From Polytrichum commune (Eukaryota; Streptophyta; Polytrichopsida; Polytrichales; Polytrichaceae), in assembly GCA_950295325.1 (NCBI GenBank), contig OX485803.1, positions 70,199,554 through 70,263,553 of the forward strand: DNA of 64,000 nt, read 5' to 3'. The notes below the pieces were generated by a model. The model did not search any database and was not told the origin of the DNA. It saw only the letters and a list, made by a program, of their open reading frames with translations. The translations under genes were made by a program, and so were the position numbers. Below are positions 10,901 through 22,486 of this stretch, piece after piece. Numbering within the stretch: the first letter of the stretch is position 1; each line of letters begins with the position of its first letter.

Positions 10901-13900
10901 CAATATTAGGATGACTTGGAGTGGAATGTATAATCACTTATCAGCGGGCAATCTACAGTCTTGTTACTGCTTGATGAGATAGTTTGGCATCCAAGTGTCA
11001 TTTTCTGTATCTGAAGTACACACTAGTGAACTTTCTATTGTAACCTCCTCTGCATCTGGGCTGGTTCTCTTCCATCACATTTGCAAAATATGCAGTGAGC
11101 ATCTTGTTTGAGCTCAAGTTCGGCAGGTATATTGCAGGTGGAATTATTGATGGCATATATTAGCTCCGATCCACGTGCCACTGTGCGTGCTGTTGCCCTT
11201 GAGTGTCTCTCCAAGCTAGCTTTGCAAGCTGCAAGATCTGCAGTGTTCCATGAGAAGGACTTTGCTGTCCTTTATTCTGTGGTTGAAGATATTGCTGCTG
11301 CGCCAGCAGTCCTTGCTCTGGCATATCAAGTCATCAAGAAGGTATGTGTTTTTTTCTTATTTCAAGTCACTCACATAACTTCCAGACTATGGGGATTCCC
11401 TGGTTGTAAGGATTTTATTAACACAAGGCAGGGTCCCATTCACAGTGTGGGCAGAAAACTACAAACACAACTTTCTCCTTTGGTTTTTGTACCATTCCAG
11501 AACCCAACTGCATTGACACTGCCATGTTGTTAACGGCCTTATCTGAGCAGGTGCTCCTACTCAATTGTAGCTATTGTCAACAACTGATGAAATGAATGAA
11601 GAGTAGGACTAAACTTGTTATTGCCATGATAGCTGGATGTGGTCCAATACTTTTTCATTGACTGTCTCAATTCAGTATTGGACTTCTGCTTCATTTATAC
11701 TAGTCTGTGAACATGATCTGGAGATGTCCAGTTGACATGTTTAATTGCCTCTGTATGCCCAGTATGTGGTGTTCTGTTTTATGCTTTCCTTGACCATGCA
11801 ATTTTTTTGTCATTGGTTCATATCTTGATTGACTGATTGAGCCGCTTCTCACAGCTATCTAGTCATTACATCATGATGATGAACAAAAGTGACCTACATC
11901 GCCTATTGTCAACAATTGAGCTGAGTGTGATTCACCATGCTTGGCCAGTTGTGAAAGCAGCCCTTGAATGTGCGGTTATATTTGGATGCAACCTCACAAG
12001 GCTGGAGTTAGAGGAAGAGACAGAGACTCGCAACCAGAGTGAGAGTGATGTGCATTTTGGAACAAGAGTTGGGTTGTTGCTGTGTGATCAACTTGCAATA
12101 GAAGGTGCTCATGCAAAGAAATTGAGCAAAGATTGTACTACAGACCAGGAAGTGAAGGAGGAATTCAATCCAGAGAGGCTGTATGTACTTCAAGGACTTG
12201 TTGTACAACTTGCGCGCCGTCCTCAGGTAGCACCCTCAATGATAGGCTCGTTAGCTTCGATGGTTAAAGTCTTCACAAAAGAGCAATTGAAGGATGACTT
12301 GCAATCCAAGGATGAGCAGACGCCTGAAGCAGAAACCTCACACATGAAGATAGACAGTGCAGAAGCAATGAAGATGGAAGAAGTCACAACCCAATGTCAC
12401 AGTGATGAAAGTGATGATGTGTTGGAGAAAAAGTTGGAATATGTGTTGACCCTATGTCATTGCATATCTTTGTGTGTTAATGATGTGGATTCAAACGCTG
12501 CCCATGTTGTATTTCCAAAACTTCTTGATCTAACCACAGAGATATCGGCAGTTGACCCTTTTTATCAGATTTTAAGGGTCATTATTCCTGCTCTATTAAG
12601 GATCTGGAGGGTCAAGCGAATCAGAAGAATAGAGGAGAAGAGGATCATAGAAAGCCTTCTTATTAAATGCTTTGGTCAGATGGAGAACTTTGGAGAATTC
12701 TGGTCTGTGTATAAAGTAGGGTTGGAGGCAGCAGTTAATGGACTTTGGGCACCCTTATCCAGAGTGTTTGAGGAACTCGCAAAAAAAGTTCAGTCAGAGG
12801 GGTGCTATCTTTGGCTTCTGAGCCTCTCACACCTGGCAAAAGCTGAAGCATTCCTTGGGGATGTTGTCATTTACAAAGGCACTGACCAGAATATTTTCAG
12901 TGAAGTCAGAACAGGAACCACCGAAGGAGGGGGGCAGGTTTCCACTAGTTTTCAGAGATCAGAACCTACAGTTATGGATGTCAATGAAACTTCTCAGGGC
13001 GTGCAGCTTGAGGAAAAGATGGACCAAGATGGCGAAATTGTATCACACAGTTTTGGTGAAGCAGCTGCGAGAGCTATTCCTCTTTTTCACAAAGCATGCA
13101 CTACTTTGGCATCTGGAGTCTGTTCTGATAGGACATTTGAGTTCCAGCAATGGTTTGTCTCAATCCGACTGCGCATGTTACAGTATATTGCAGAGCTTTC
13201 ACAGATTCTCATGAGCTCATGCACACTAGATACATCAGCTTCTTCTTCTACGTTGGATATAAATATTCAAAGTTCAGCTTCAGATATTTGGTCAAGAAGT
13301 GAGGTTCCAGCAGCTATTGATGATGAATATGAGCGGCAATCAATGTCAAGTTTTAAAAGTGGAGGAGAGAAGACATCAAGTTTGTGTACCCATCTCATTC
13401 AACTCAGCAAAGAGCTTGACCTCCTCAGCATATCATTTGCTGGACTCACAAGACAAAGCTTTCAACCTCTTTGTGAAGCTGCAGTAGGCTGCTCATTACT
13501 AGCTTTTTGCACAGAAGCTCTACTCTTATGTTCTTCTCATTTTGACCACCTTGCTGCTCAGAATTTGGACTGCCGTTTGAAAAATGTGAAGAGGTTTGAT
13601 ATGGAACTTTTATATAGGGAGTCAATGGGATTTGGATTGGATTATGCATCTCCAAGTGACAGTCTTGCCAAACTGTGTTACTGGGCGATTAAAAATGTGC
13701 GCCAGCTTCGAAGAGATGCCACTGGAACAGAAGAACACAGCAGCTCAAACAAGATTCGTGGGAACATTGTGACCTTTCTACAACTCTTAATCAGCAAATG
13801 GTCACACCTACAGTTTACTCTTCCACGGTTCTTCTTTTGCACCAGGTTTGATTTCCATATCTCTTATTTTTGCATTGAAAAATATTCGTTTTACTTCCAG

Positions 13901-14623
13901 CCACACTATTGGACTACTGCAATCATATCAGAATAGCATTCTTGTGCATATAATGTAGCTGTCTCCATTAGCTGACATGAATTGTGTGTATGTTGAACAA
14001 TCAGGCCCCGAACAGGTGTGGATCTTTTTGTAGGTCAGTCAGGAGGTGAAGAGCATAATGAACTCTCTGTAACTCAAGGCTCTGCACTTCTTTTGAGCCT
14101 TCATGCCCAAATCACTAACTCAAATTTGGAGACCCTTGCAACATTCAAGACCCTCTTTTGTGTGCTCTCCTGTCATTGTATTGAGAATACAGCGCTTGTG
14201 GAGGAAGACTTGTATATGGGTTGGAAAGTGGGCTGGCATGAAGGTCAAGCATCAAATCAAAATTCTTGCACCCTCAACTTTCCCCTCCTCGAGAAGCTTG
14301 TGCAACGAGCAAGATGTAAAAATGGCCAAGAAGCTGTTGAGCTTGAGCATGACTTGGTAAATTCACGACCACCAAAGCAGGAGCAATATAGGGAAATTGA
14401 AGGCTTCTGTAAGGGAGGTGGTGTATCAGGGAGGAGTTTTGTGTCTATTGATGTGGACAGGAAAGGACAAGGTTTTGAATCCTGCCTTCTGGATGTCACC
14501 ACACTTCCATGCGGCCAATACCAACTATCCTTCCACTGTGTGGGCTTAGACACCAGGAATAGACCCTGGGTCCTTCTTGCATCAAATATTCGCAGTTGTT
14601 TGAAAATCATACCACCTGGTTAG
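7931..14623 (+). CDS. INTS7: Integrator complex subunit 7 orthologue (ARM-repeat), 8 exons, 1259 aa
   Basis: Model: 7931-8060, 8543-8988, 9761-9946, 10633-10740, 11138-11341, 11455-11550, 11855-13845, 14005-14623. The sum is 3780 nt, in frame to TAG at 14621. INTS7 belongs to the nuclear Integrator complex; plant orthologues act in snRNA 3'-end maturation. N-terminal ARM/HEAT-like helices run through roughly residues 1-400. Typical INTS7 positions are FEAILKSGPRMLWWSEEP, RVFPKLAQSP and DFAVLYSVVED. Exon 7 (residues about 391-1053) is one long helical block with an acidic linker (SDESDDVLEKK). The C-terminal beta-rich domain ends after LLDVTTLPCGQYQLSFHC. Exon 2 joins exon 3 as HQKE-VEAALNAMG, matching the family register. 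Exon 6 is the weak point: only an acceptor at 11454 keeps frame, although a stronger-looking acceptor sits at 11500. The length is similar to plant INTS7 proteins. Telo-box and foldback element lie upstream. Confidence 0.9.
8078..8540 (+). repeat. Five-unit minisatellite (~75-94 bp unit) filling INTS7 intron 1
   Basis: Units begin at TTCAGAGATGGGTG-like positions 8106, 8191, 8280, 8374 and 8461, preceded by a partial unit from about 8078. Each contains TGTAAATTGGTTGCAGACAT or a close variant, then TATGCATAGCATT, then GGAGCTTGCATTGTGGG. Every unit carries an acceptor-like TTG(C/G)CAG or TTGCAG, but the true acceptor is outside the array at 8542. Confidence 0.9.
9207..9520. repeat. Dispersed repeat in INTS7 intron 2
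   Basis: Segments of this stretch recur elsewhere: AGCAATTGTGAATC (also 19208), CACCACTCAATTATAGGTG (compare 38052 and 25958) and ACCACATGAGG (compare 25530). It appears to be a member of a decayed TIR family with ends related to CACCACTCAAATGTAGGTG. No coding content. Confidence 0.5.
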
Positions 14624-15689
14624 AAAATGCCAACTTCATGAGTTTCAGGGTTACCAGCATTTGGTGACAAGGTTTAGCCAGGCCCCTGAGCCTTAGGTAT
14701 TCCAATCCTAAACCTTAAACCCTAAACCCTGTGCCCAGTTATGAGTAGACTCAAACCTCGATGGAGCACCATCCTAAGTTAGTCACTCTAGAAAGGAACC
14801 AGTGGTTGCTTCGACCTCTCTTCTTTTACAGAGGAACATAGCCATGTTCTATCAGACATTGATAATTTTTTACACATCGAGGCAACTGATCTGGCTGACC
14901 CAAACCACTGTTTGTGCCAGATAGATCACAAGAAATTGTCAACCCTACCAGACACATCAAATGTGATCCCCAGATATGGGTATTTCAACGACCCAAGTTT
15001 GTGGCCCAAGGCTTGTATACATTGGAGAAGAAACACTTGTGAACTAAAGCTCCTCAAGTCTTCTCAGTCTGTTCTACAGTTGAGACCAGTTGTAAAAAGC
15101 CAGAATTTGAGTTTCTGTCCCTCAGACATGTCTAGTTTATGTCAAGTCAAGGACAGATAGATTCCTTTGGAATGAATGGGGAAGGTGAGTGTGGGAGACA
15201 AGGTCTCTAGTCCTTATCAGAGGACAGTGTATGTTTTACGTACAGATATATCCGTACAGTGGCTCTCTTGATTGACCCAAAGATATATAAATAAGTTGTA
15301 TTTTACATTTTACCAATCACTCACTGATGTTATGTTTCGGATGTGGAGTTTCAGTTGCAGTTTTTCCAAAGGATCCCCTCAAGCTCTGGCAATTGATTTG
15401 CCAATGCCCACTGTGAAGCTTTCTGTAGGGACAAGTTATAAAGAGCTACATGTTGAAAGGGATGCTTTTAGACATAATTCAGTTTGAAAAAAGGTTAACT
15501 TGTCATACTTAGCTTACCTTCTCTCTTTTTCACCAAATTGAGCAGCCAGAAATTTTCAGGAGGCATTACAGTTATTCACGAAGTAAAGAAGATGAAACCG
15601 TGGGTTTAGTCTCAAACCCTGAGTTTATGAGAATTAACACAAAGTCACCCAAGTTCTCTTAATGCTTAAATTACCATACGCAAAGAATG
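14624..15689 (+). other. INTS7 3' untranslated/downstream region
   Basis: This region follows the stop codon. It includes a telomere-like tract at 14707-14730 (CCTAAACC..AAACCCTAAACCCT). A possible extra exon-like segment is preceded by TTGCAG at 15355-15360 and followed by an open frame to 15487. I cannot match that frame to INTS7 or another family. The remainder is AT-rich. Confidence 0.4.
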
Positions 15690-15697
15690 GTGTCGAG

Positions 15698-16712
15698 CAA
15701 TGATCGGGGAGATCCGGCAGCTAGTTGTAAGTTAGCCGAGTGCAATTGCAAGATTACCGATTTTTTTTGGGAGATTTCGGCCGTATAACCGAGTTAAATA
15801 TGAAGAGTATAGGAAATCAACCGACCAATATGAGATAATGTAGGAAATTTAACCCTTCGGGCTCAGAAAATGGCGGAAATGAGTTGGGTCTCCCGAGGGT
15901 ATAGGTGGATATTGGCTGGTCTCCCGAGGGTATGGACGGATATTGAATGAGGGAGGTTCTAAACCGTGTAGGTCACATGAAACTTAACGATGCTTTTGCT
16001 TCACTATTGCATTTCATTGTTGACGGCTAGCGTTTAGAATGTATTATGAGTGTGTCTATGGAAGATCTTTGTGGTGATCTTAATAATGTACTAATGGAAG
16101 CCATAGCTTTATGAAGGAACTCTACAAAGTTTAGATGGTTGTTTTCACATCCACAAAGATACCTTTCAGGGCGTTTTCCTCTTGAAGGTGAAGATGATAT
16201 TGTTGATTTTGACTCTAACAGTTGGTGAATTTCATTTTTGTATATAATACGGTATGTTAGGTTACTCTTTTATCATGTTGTGGCCTCAAATCTAATATGA
16301 GGTTTTAAGACCTAGGTATGATAGAAGAGTTTATCCATGGCCATCAACCGGTTGATGGCTTATTTTAGGTTCAACTCCTACTACAGATAAATTGTTGATC
16401 ATTCTTGTTGGATGTTGATATCATTACATATTATTGTTGTATGCTGATATGTTCTTTGGACATTGTTGTTGAATGGTGTATGTTGTTTGTAGATATAATT
16501 GGAAAACCAACTTACTTATGAATGCCCGAGTTTTTGGCCGGTTGTCATTACAATGAAGAGGAAATTAACCGGCACTTGAAAGAAAATATAGGATATTGGC
16601 CGATCCAAATTAATGACAACAAGTTTGCAACCGATCAAATCCTAAAAAAACCGGTAGAAATTATGAAGGGACGGAATTTAGCTTGTTGAGCTCAAAAATC
16701 TCCCGAACCCTG
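15698..16712. mobile_element. 1015-bp non-autonomous hAT-type element with perfect 8-bp target duplication
   Basis: It starts CAATGATCGGGGAGATCC and ends TCTCCCGAACCCTG, flanked by exact direct repeats GTGTCGAG at 15690-15697 and 16713-16720. The terminal ~30 bp match the 226-bp MITE at 5094 (read in reverse), so the two belong to one family. No transposase frame is visible in the interior, which carries a few CCGGTT/AACCGG motifs and an internal near-repeat of GGTCTCCCGAGGGTAT around 15888-15936. Confidence 0.88.
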
Positions 16713-17130
16713 GTGTCGAGCTATTAAATTTTGACTTTCTAACTTGTCCTACTAGAATGGGTGGACCAAGCTAGCCTTACATAGGTCAATCCATGATTTA
16801 GGATAGCGGGTTCCATGTGCATACCCTATCTTAAATCCTTAAATTCTCTCACAAGTTTGACAGGTGCAAAGAGGAGGTCCCAAAATTTGGACCCAACTTT
16901 CAAAAGAGGCTCCAATACACGATGAGCTAATGAGCTCTCAATAAAAAGTTCTCTCAAAAAAGGATCAGAAACAAGGTTTCTTCCCTCTTTGAGTGACTTC
17001 ATGGATAACTCTATTGCAAGGCTAATTTGGCTTCCAAAGATTTCTACCAATACAAGGGTTTTGAAGTGACTTAAAACTTGAAGGCCTTCCACCATATAGA
17101 TGCCACATATTAAATTGATTATTGACATTC

Positions 17131-17348
17131 CCAATTTCTAGAGATAAAAGATTATGCCAAGAATGTGACAATGAAGTTGAAGATGAAGCACACCTTGTAC
17201 CATAATGTCCCCTCTACAAGTACATTAGAAATAGTTGTCCTTCCCTATTTTAGAATGTAGAACTACGTAGTCTCAAGTCTTTCTTCCAATTGGACCATCA
17301 AGTTGATATTAGCCTCCCTATCTTACAGAGGTTTGACACTCTGTTGCT
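17131..17348 (+). pseudogene. LINE-type ORF fragment with C-x2-C..H-x4-C knuckle
   Basis: In one frame the sequence reads ISRDKRLCQEC, EVEDEAHLVP then a stop then CPLYKYIRN, followed by LKSFFQLDHQVDISL. This is the zinc-knuckle tail found at the C-terminus of many non-LTR retrotransposon polyproteins (RLC..C, EVEDE.HF, CP.Y..IR). It is interrupted by stops. A sister fragment is at 20877-21190 and shares about half its residues. Confidence 0.6.
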
Positions 17349-18975
17349 CTAGGGATTTAGCTTTGTCCACACCATTTTGATAGACTTCTAGTCCCATAAG
17401 CTTTTTAAGATCTTGGACCTTAAAATTAGTTTGATCTGATCTCACCTCATCTCATCTCATTGAACTTGCACCCATCCAAAACCAAAACAAAAGTTTCTTT
17501 GATTCTAAGTTTTTATATCACTAGGGAGGTTTGGCCCAAGAATTGGGAATATGTAACCCAGTTGCAAGGATTACATAACCCTAGCTTGGATGTCTCTTGC
17601 AAAATGAAATACTTAATTTTAAATAGCCAGATATTGCTATTATATTATATTATATTATATCTAGCAAATGCTTCCCACACAATCAAGTATAACAACTTTG
17701 TAAGTATTCAAAATTATCTCCTACCCCAAAAGCTTCATCATAGACTTTCACAAATATTGATCATTTGTACCTCATGCAGTGCTCATATCTCGAGACGATT
17801 TGATTTGATCACTTAAGATCATATAATGCTCACAACTTTCCACCAATCTACAATATGTGTGATTTCAACCACTCATGTCAAGTTTTTTTCTATCAAAACA
17901 AAGAGGTTTGTGACTATGGTGAAATATTTTTTTATCTTTTTTTAAATTTAACTCCTATATTCATTCTACATAGACCGTATTATTTCCCGTATGAATTTGA
18001 TATTCGATGGTGCCTCCCATTGGCTTCTCTTTAGCGATCGCTTTCAACAATCCTTTGGAAATATTGTTTTATAACACATCTTAGAAAATCCCCCTATGCC
18101 TTTGAGGGTTGAGTACTTTTGAGTTATTTGATGTTTTTGTAAGAGGACAATAATCAAAACCTATGTGACCTTGAAACATTAATTTCATCGTAAAAGTGGG
18201 CAACAACCACTGGAAAGAGACTAATTACCAACTCTAAGAGATCAACATGTTTGTGAATCTATTTATGAGGTGTTGTTTGAGGACTTCAGAATGCTCTCTA
18301 TAGCTTTAGAACATGGCAAACCTTGCCTAAGGTACAATTAATGAAATGTGGCATGTAGACTTCCTTGTTATGGAGACTACTGTAGAATGCTCTCTAAGTT
18401 AAAACTATGAGTGCCGAAACAAAATTTCCACATGGGCATAGTGGGATTGCAGGAATGAAATGTGACAAATTTCTTCCATAAATTACAGCTCTACATTTAG
18501 GCAATCCATCAAAGGCTCTTTAATTCCTTTAAGAATTGCGATGCAAACAGGTTGTCTTAGCATTTGGCCTTTTGGAGATGAAAATTGTCAAAATCATCAT
18601 ATAACCGTGCTTTTGTTGAGCAATTTGCAGGCAAGGTCGCCTCTAGCCCCTAGCAATCCCACTATGCCAAGCTTGGAAATAGTAAGAATCACAAAGATCC
18701 ACAAGGTCACTCATCCAACATTGAACATCCATGCGTCCCATTAAATGGTGAAGACAATTGCAATTAATGTTTGGCCACATGCAATTGAAACATTAAGTCA
18801 GATGCGAACCATGAGAACCATAGCCAAGCCAAGGTCCAAACCCTAAAAGTTCTACACATCCTCCCCCCACCCCAATTGCAACCTAACCTTTTCTTTTCTT
18901 TTCTTCCCTTGCACTGTTGCTGAACATTTAAATTTTGACAGATACTTTGTCAATCGCGAAAGCAAGCAAACAGCC
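17349..18975. other. Intergenic, no gene recognised
   Basis: AT-rich DNA with a (TTATA)n run at about 17637-17660. Open frames are short and lack recognisable motifs. Confidence 0.5.
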
Positions 18976-19170
18976 CATGAACAGGAGAACCATCTGCTAG
19001 ATACAGATGAACTGGTTGAATTTGAGAAACAACCGATTGAAGTTCCAAAACTTCACGAAAATTACCTATCATTTAAGAAGATTTTGTAGAATTTGTCGAG
19101 TCATAAGTAAAGAGAAACCAAAAGATGTCAACATATAACTGGTTGGACTTGGAAACACTAAGGAATCATC
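18976..19170. mobile_element. Degenerate hAT MITE relative
   Basis: It shares the internal order of the 5094 family: GATGAACTGGTTGAATTTGAGAAACAACC, then GAAGTTC..AAAACTTC, then GAAAATTAC, then ATAACTGGTTGGACTTGGAAACACTA. The terminal inverted repeats are eroded and no target duplication is visible. Confidence 0.6.
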
Positions 19171-19819
19171 CAGCCGGTGGGATTCAAGCATTTGAAGTGT
19201 GAGCATGTTAGCAATTGTGAATCGGGACCAAAGAATTTGAAATCGCTAGAATCGGAGCTGAGGAAGGTGTTGATCTAGGCTCCTGAAAATCCAGTATTCT
19301 CAGTAAATTCTACATGGGTCATTTGCCAATGACAACCAAGTTTAATGCCAATATGGGTTGTGTCATGTTTCTGAAGTGGTCACGTGTAAGATAAAATGTT
19401 GCCCAATTGGTTTTCATTATCGAATACCCAAAATACAAGTTGGTCAACATAACCACATGCCGCCTCCTAATTTGCCCAAGTTACAACCTTCTATTTTGCC
19501 CACCTCGACCACAAAAATTAAGCGTGTCATAGCTCGGTAAATAACACGCCTAATTATGAGGATGACGGGTGTAGTTTGATTTCAGCTAAGTTGACTAACC
19601 CAAAGATCATCAAGGTGACAATTACATCACCGCGTATTACTCACCCACTGAATTAGAACAATTATACCACCGATTACGAGCTTAAAATAGGTGTCCAACT
19701 AAGAAAACTAATTGCATTAGCCTCATCTACCTCAAGATCCCAACCAACGATGCCCAAAAATCTCCCCAGACACTGAAAATGGCCACCTGTTCACTACGAA
19801 CACATCATATATAACTTCC

Positions 19820-20050
19820 AATACGCAAAATATGATATTTAGTGTGACTTACTGTTTGAAGTTCCACGTTCCTATATCTTTTTACTATTAATGTATTTTG
19901 TTACCAAGTAAAGGTGTTAATGTTCTATAGTGTCCAAACAGCCAGCCAATTCGACCATGGTTGGTAAAAAAAATGAGATGCAAAGTAGGCAGTTATAGCA
20001 TTACGTAACTCCAAATAGTAAGTCACACCAAATATCATATTTAGTGTAGT
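19820..20050. mobile_element. TIR element with ATATGATATTTAGTGTGACTTACT ends
   Basis: The left arm (about 19825-19866: AATATGATATTTAGTGTGAC, TTACTGTTTGAAGTT) is inverted at about 20000-20048. The interior carries GTTCTATAGTGTCCAAACA. Partial relatives sit at about 21720-21770, 30531-30675 and 55795-55845. Non-coding. Confidence 0.65.
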
Positions 20051-20876
20051 GCATAGGAAGCAGTGCATGAGCTCACTTTCAGCTCGAGTGCTCAAAACAG
20101 CTTTGCTTAAGTTACAGTAAAACCATCTCTGGTAAGTACTTAACCACTTTGCCAGAAATACAGGCTCAGGTGCAGGAAACAAGAGAATAAAATTGAAAGT
20201 CAACTCCAAACTTGGCTTCGCTCCCCAGCCTTTAGGCAAGCCAAATTAATCCAATGACCTATTAATAAGATGGACTCCAATTCAAACCGGCAGCAAGTTG
20301 TAATTTACGTTCATTCATTTTGTTGTAGTAGTGGCCAAAGTGTTATTCACATCCCAACTACTCCATGTCATTACTCGGATAGAATCCAACATTCATCTAA
20401 AAATCTACTAGTATTTACAATATGTTTGGACAAGCTCAATTGGCCCTTCAGGGTTTTGCGCCCTGAACCTTCGTCACACCAAGGTCATCACCACTACCAA
20501 ATCTTGGTTCAGGGTGACCATTTTCCCAATCTATTGACAACCATGTTCTCCACACTCATCCAATAGCTTTTGGTTAGTCAATCAAGCAACCTCACTTTTT
20601 TGACACCTAGCTAAACAAAGGATTTGACATTTGGTACAAATTGACATCCATTTGGAAGGCATCATGAGTCTATTACAGTGGGAATCTCATGATATCTTTA
20701 ACATCACTAGAAATCACATTATTGAACATGCCTTTCTTGCTAAAGAGTGGAACTCTTTCCACCTCATAGGAAGAAAAAAATTAGATTACCTTCACCTCAA
20801 GGTTTTTTCTTAATTATGAATGTGACTCGTACTAGAAACAACCATTGACACCACCCCAAACACAAAATTCAGCGTT
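20051..20876. other. Intergenic, no gene recognised
   Basis: Low-complexity-free AT-rich sequence. The open frames at 20270-20566 and 20631-20813 have no recognisable domain and no sign of exon structure. Confidence 0.45.
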
Positions 20877-21190
20877 GCTTGGGGCACCTCGAATCGTAGC
20901 CTTGCCATTGGAACTAGCCAGTGGTCAACTAACTCGATTTCTAGGGATAAATGATTATGCCAATTATATTATGAAAATGCAGTTGAAAATGAGGCGCACT
21001 TTGTGTTGGGGTGTCCCTTCTACGACTCCATTAGAGATAGGCTCTCTTGGTTGTTTCAAAATGTAGTACTAGGTAGTCTCAAGTCTTTCTTCTAATTGAA
21101 CCATCAAGTTGATATTAGCTTATATTTTATTGAGGCCGTTGCACTCTGCTACTATAGAAAATTTAGCCATTTTGACATCATCTTCAAGTA
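20877..21190 (+). pseudogene. LINE-type ORF fragment (zinc-knuckle tail), sister of 17131-17348
   Basis: One frame reads LGTSNRSLAIG, STNSISRDK, a stop, LCQLYYENAVENEAHFVLGC, PFYDSIRDRLSWLF and LKSFF. The LAIE-type motif, then C.., E.E.HF...C, .Y..IR, is the classical non-LTR retrotransposon C-terminus. Stops and loss of a knuckle cysteine (Y in place of C) show decay. Confidence 0.62.
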
Positions 21191-21639
21191 CATTTGATCC
21201 CACAAGCCTTTGGGCTTTCTCAACTTTTAGAAACAATTTCATTTCATTTCACAACCCCACCTAAGCAAACTTGAGTTAACCACCCCAAATAAGTCAATTA
21301 TGTCAATCATGGTCATAGAGTCCACCACCAATACGTGACCATAGCCCTCGAGTGGAGAAACTCCCCATGTATGTTGACCTCAACATCTATTTATTTAAAT
21401 GACTACATCATTTACAAAATTTCAACTTACGAAATTTGACAAAGGCAATTTATTTTTTCGTCAAATATTTTTTCAAGAGATTTAAGATTGTCATAATACA
21501 ATTTTTTTTCCAAGATTAACCCGTTACTTAAACTGCTCCAAACTCCATCACAAATCAAGCCTCCTGGTCCACCAGAAACATCCCAGTGACCTCCCTTCCA
21601 GCCTCATTTAACTTCTCGCCTCTATACAATAACAAGCCG

Positions 21640-22290
21640 ATTTGCACTGTTTATCCTATATAGTGCGTGTTGCTATTTAGAGTTATGCAGTGCTACAACT
21701 ATGTAAGTGGAAATGTAATGTTTTACCAAGCAAAGTCATTTGTGTTCTATAATGTCCGTACAACCTATTGAGCTTTTATTAGAAAAATTGAATTCTTGAG
21801 TAGGATGTAATTGCATTCCATAATTCCAGATAATAACACACACTAAATGGGATAATCAGTGTAGGGTAATAATATATGATAGCACGCCCACACTTACTGG
21901 CATGGGCAACCATCAAATGGCTCCTACTAGCAAGGGCCACTTCTAGCTCCAATTGGGGCCAGTGAGAGCCACCGGATGTAACTACACTAAATATGATATT
22001 TAGTGTTAGATACACTAAATACGAACACTACACTAAATATCACTAACCCTATGAAAGTAAGTAACATTAAATGTAAACTCAAACACTAAATATCATCTAT
22101 GTTAATATGTGAAAGTTACATGCACAAATTTAGTGTTTAGTAGGAAAGAGGTGGCAACAAGGAAGGCGGCGGCGGCGCATTTATGTCTAACACTAATTAT
22201 CAAAGAATTGAAAATTAGTGTTGAGCAAAGTAGGGTGGTAAAACACTAAATCTAATCAAACACTAAACATCATATTTAGTGTAGTGTTGA
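21640..22290. repeat. Cluster of CACTAAATATGATATTTAGTGT palindromes
   Basis: Several imperfect palindromes of this type occur at about 21984-22035, 22076-22097 and 22252-22284, with arms of 10-20 bp. They look like nested or rearranged MITE ends of the 19820 family. No coding sequence. Confidence 0.5.
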
Positions 22291-22337
22291 TGGAACCCGT
22301 TCACTAGGAGGTATGGTGCGGGTGGGCTATGATACCC

Positions 22338-22486
22338 CGGCCACACCGGGGGGGGTCCAGCCGCGGCCTAGCCAGCCCGGCCGGTGCTCTTTGGGACCTT
22401 GTCCCTAGTGCCTTGGATGGGGAGCCCCACACTGGGTTGGTTGTGCCTCGGCTGGACCCCCCCCCCCCCCCGTGCGCGCGCGCACT
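22338..22486. repeat. GC-rich palindrome with C15 run and (GC)n
   Basis: ACACCGGGGGGGGTCCAGCC near 22341 is inverted at CGGCTGGACCCCCCCCC near 22449. The stem encloses a GC-rich loop of about 80 bp. A 15-base C run (22457-22471) is followed directly by GTGCGCGCGCGCAC. A related GC-rich segment (CCGGTGCGCCC, CAAGGCACTAGGGA) lies at about 42020-42130. Confidence 0.7.

Noticed and set aside
11837-11854. ATG at 11837 as a start of a separate 699-residue gene
   Set aside because: The segment before 11855 ends in a good acceptor (CTTCTCACAG) and the protein continues the INTS7 alignment in phase from upstream exons.
16826-17134. 102-codon minus-strand frame
   Set aside because: No recognisable motif and adjacent to a decayed LINE fragment on the other strand; treated as a chance frame.
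21984-22290. CRISPR-like or regulatory operator interpretation of the repeated ATATGATATTTAGTGT palindromes
   Set aside because: Spacing is irregular, the units are MITE ends found elsewhere in the window, and the genome is eukaryotic.
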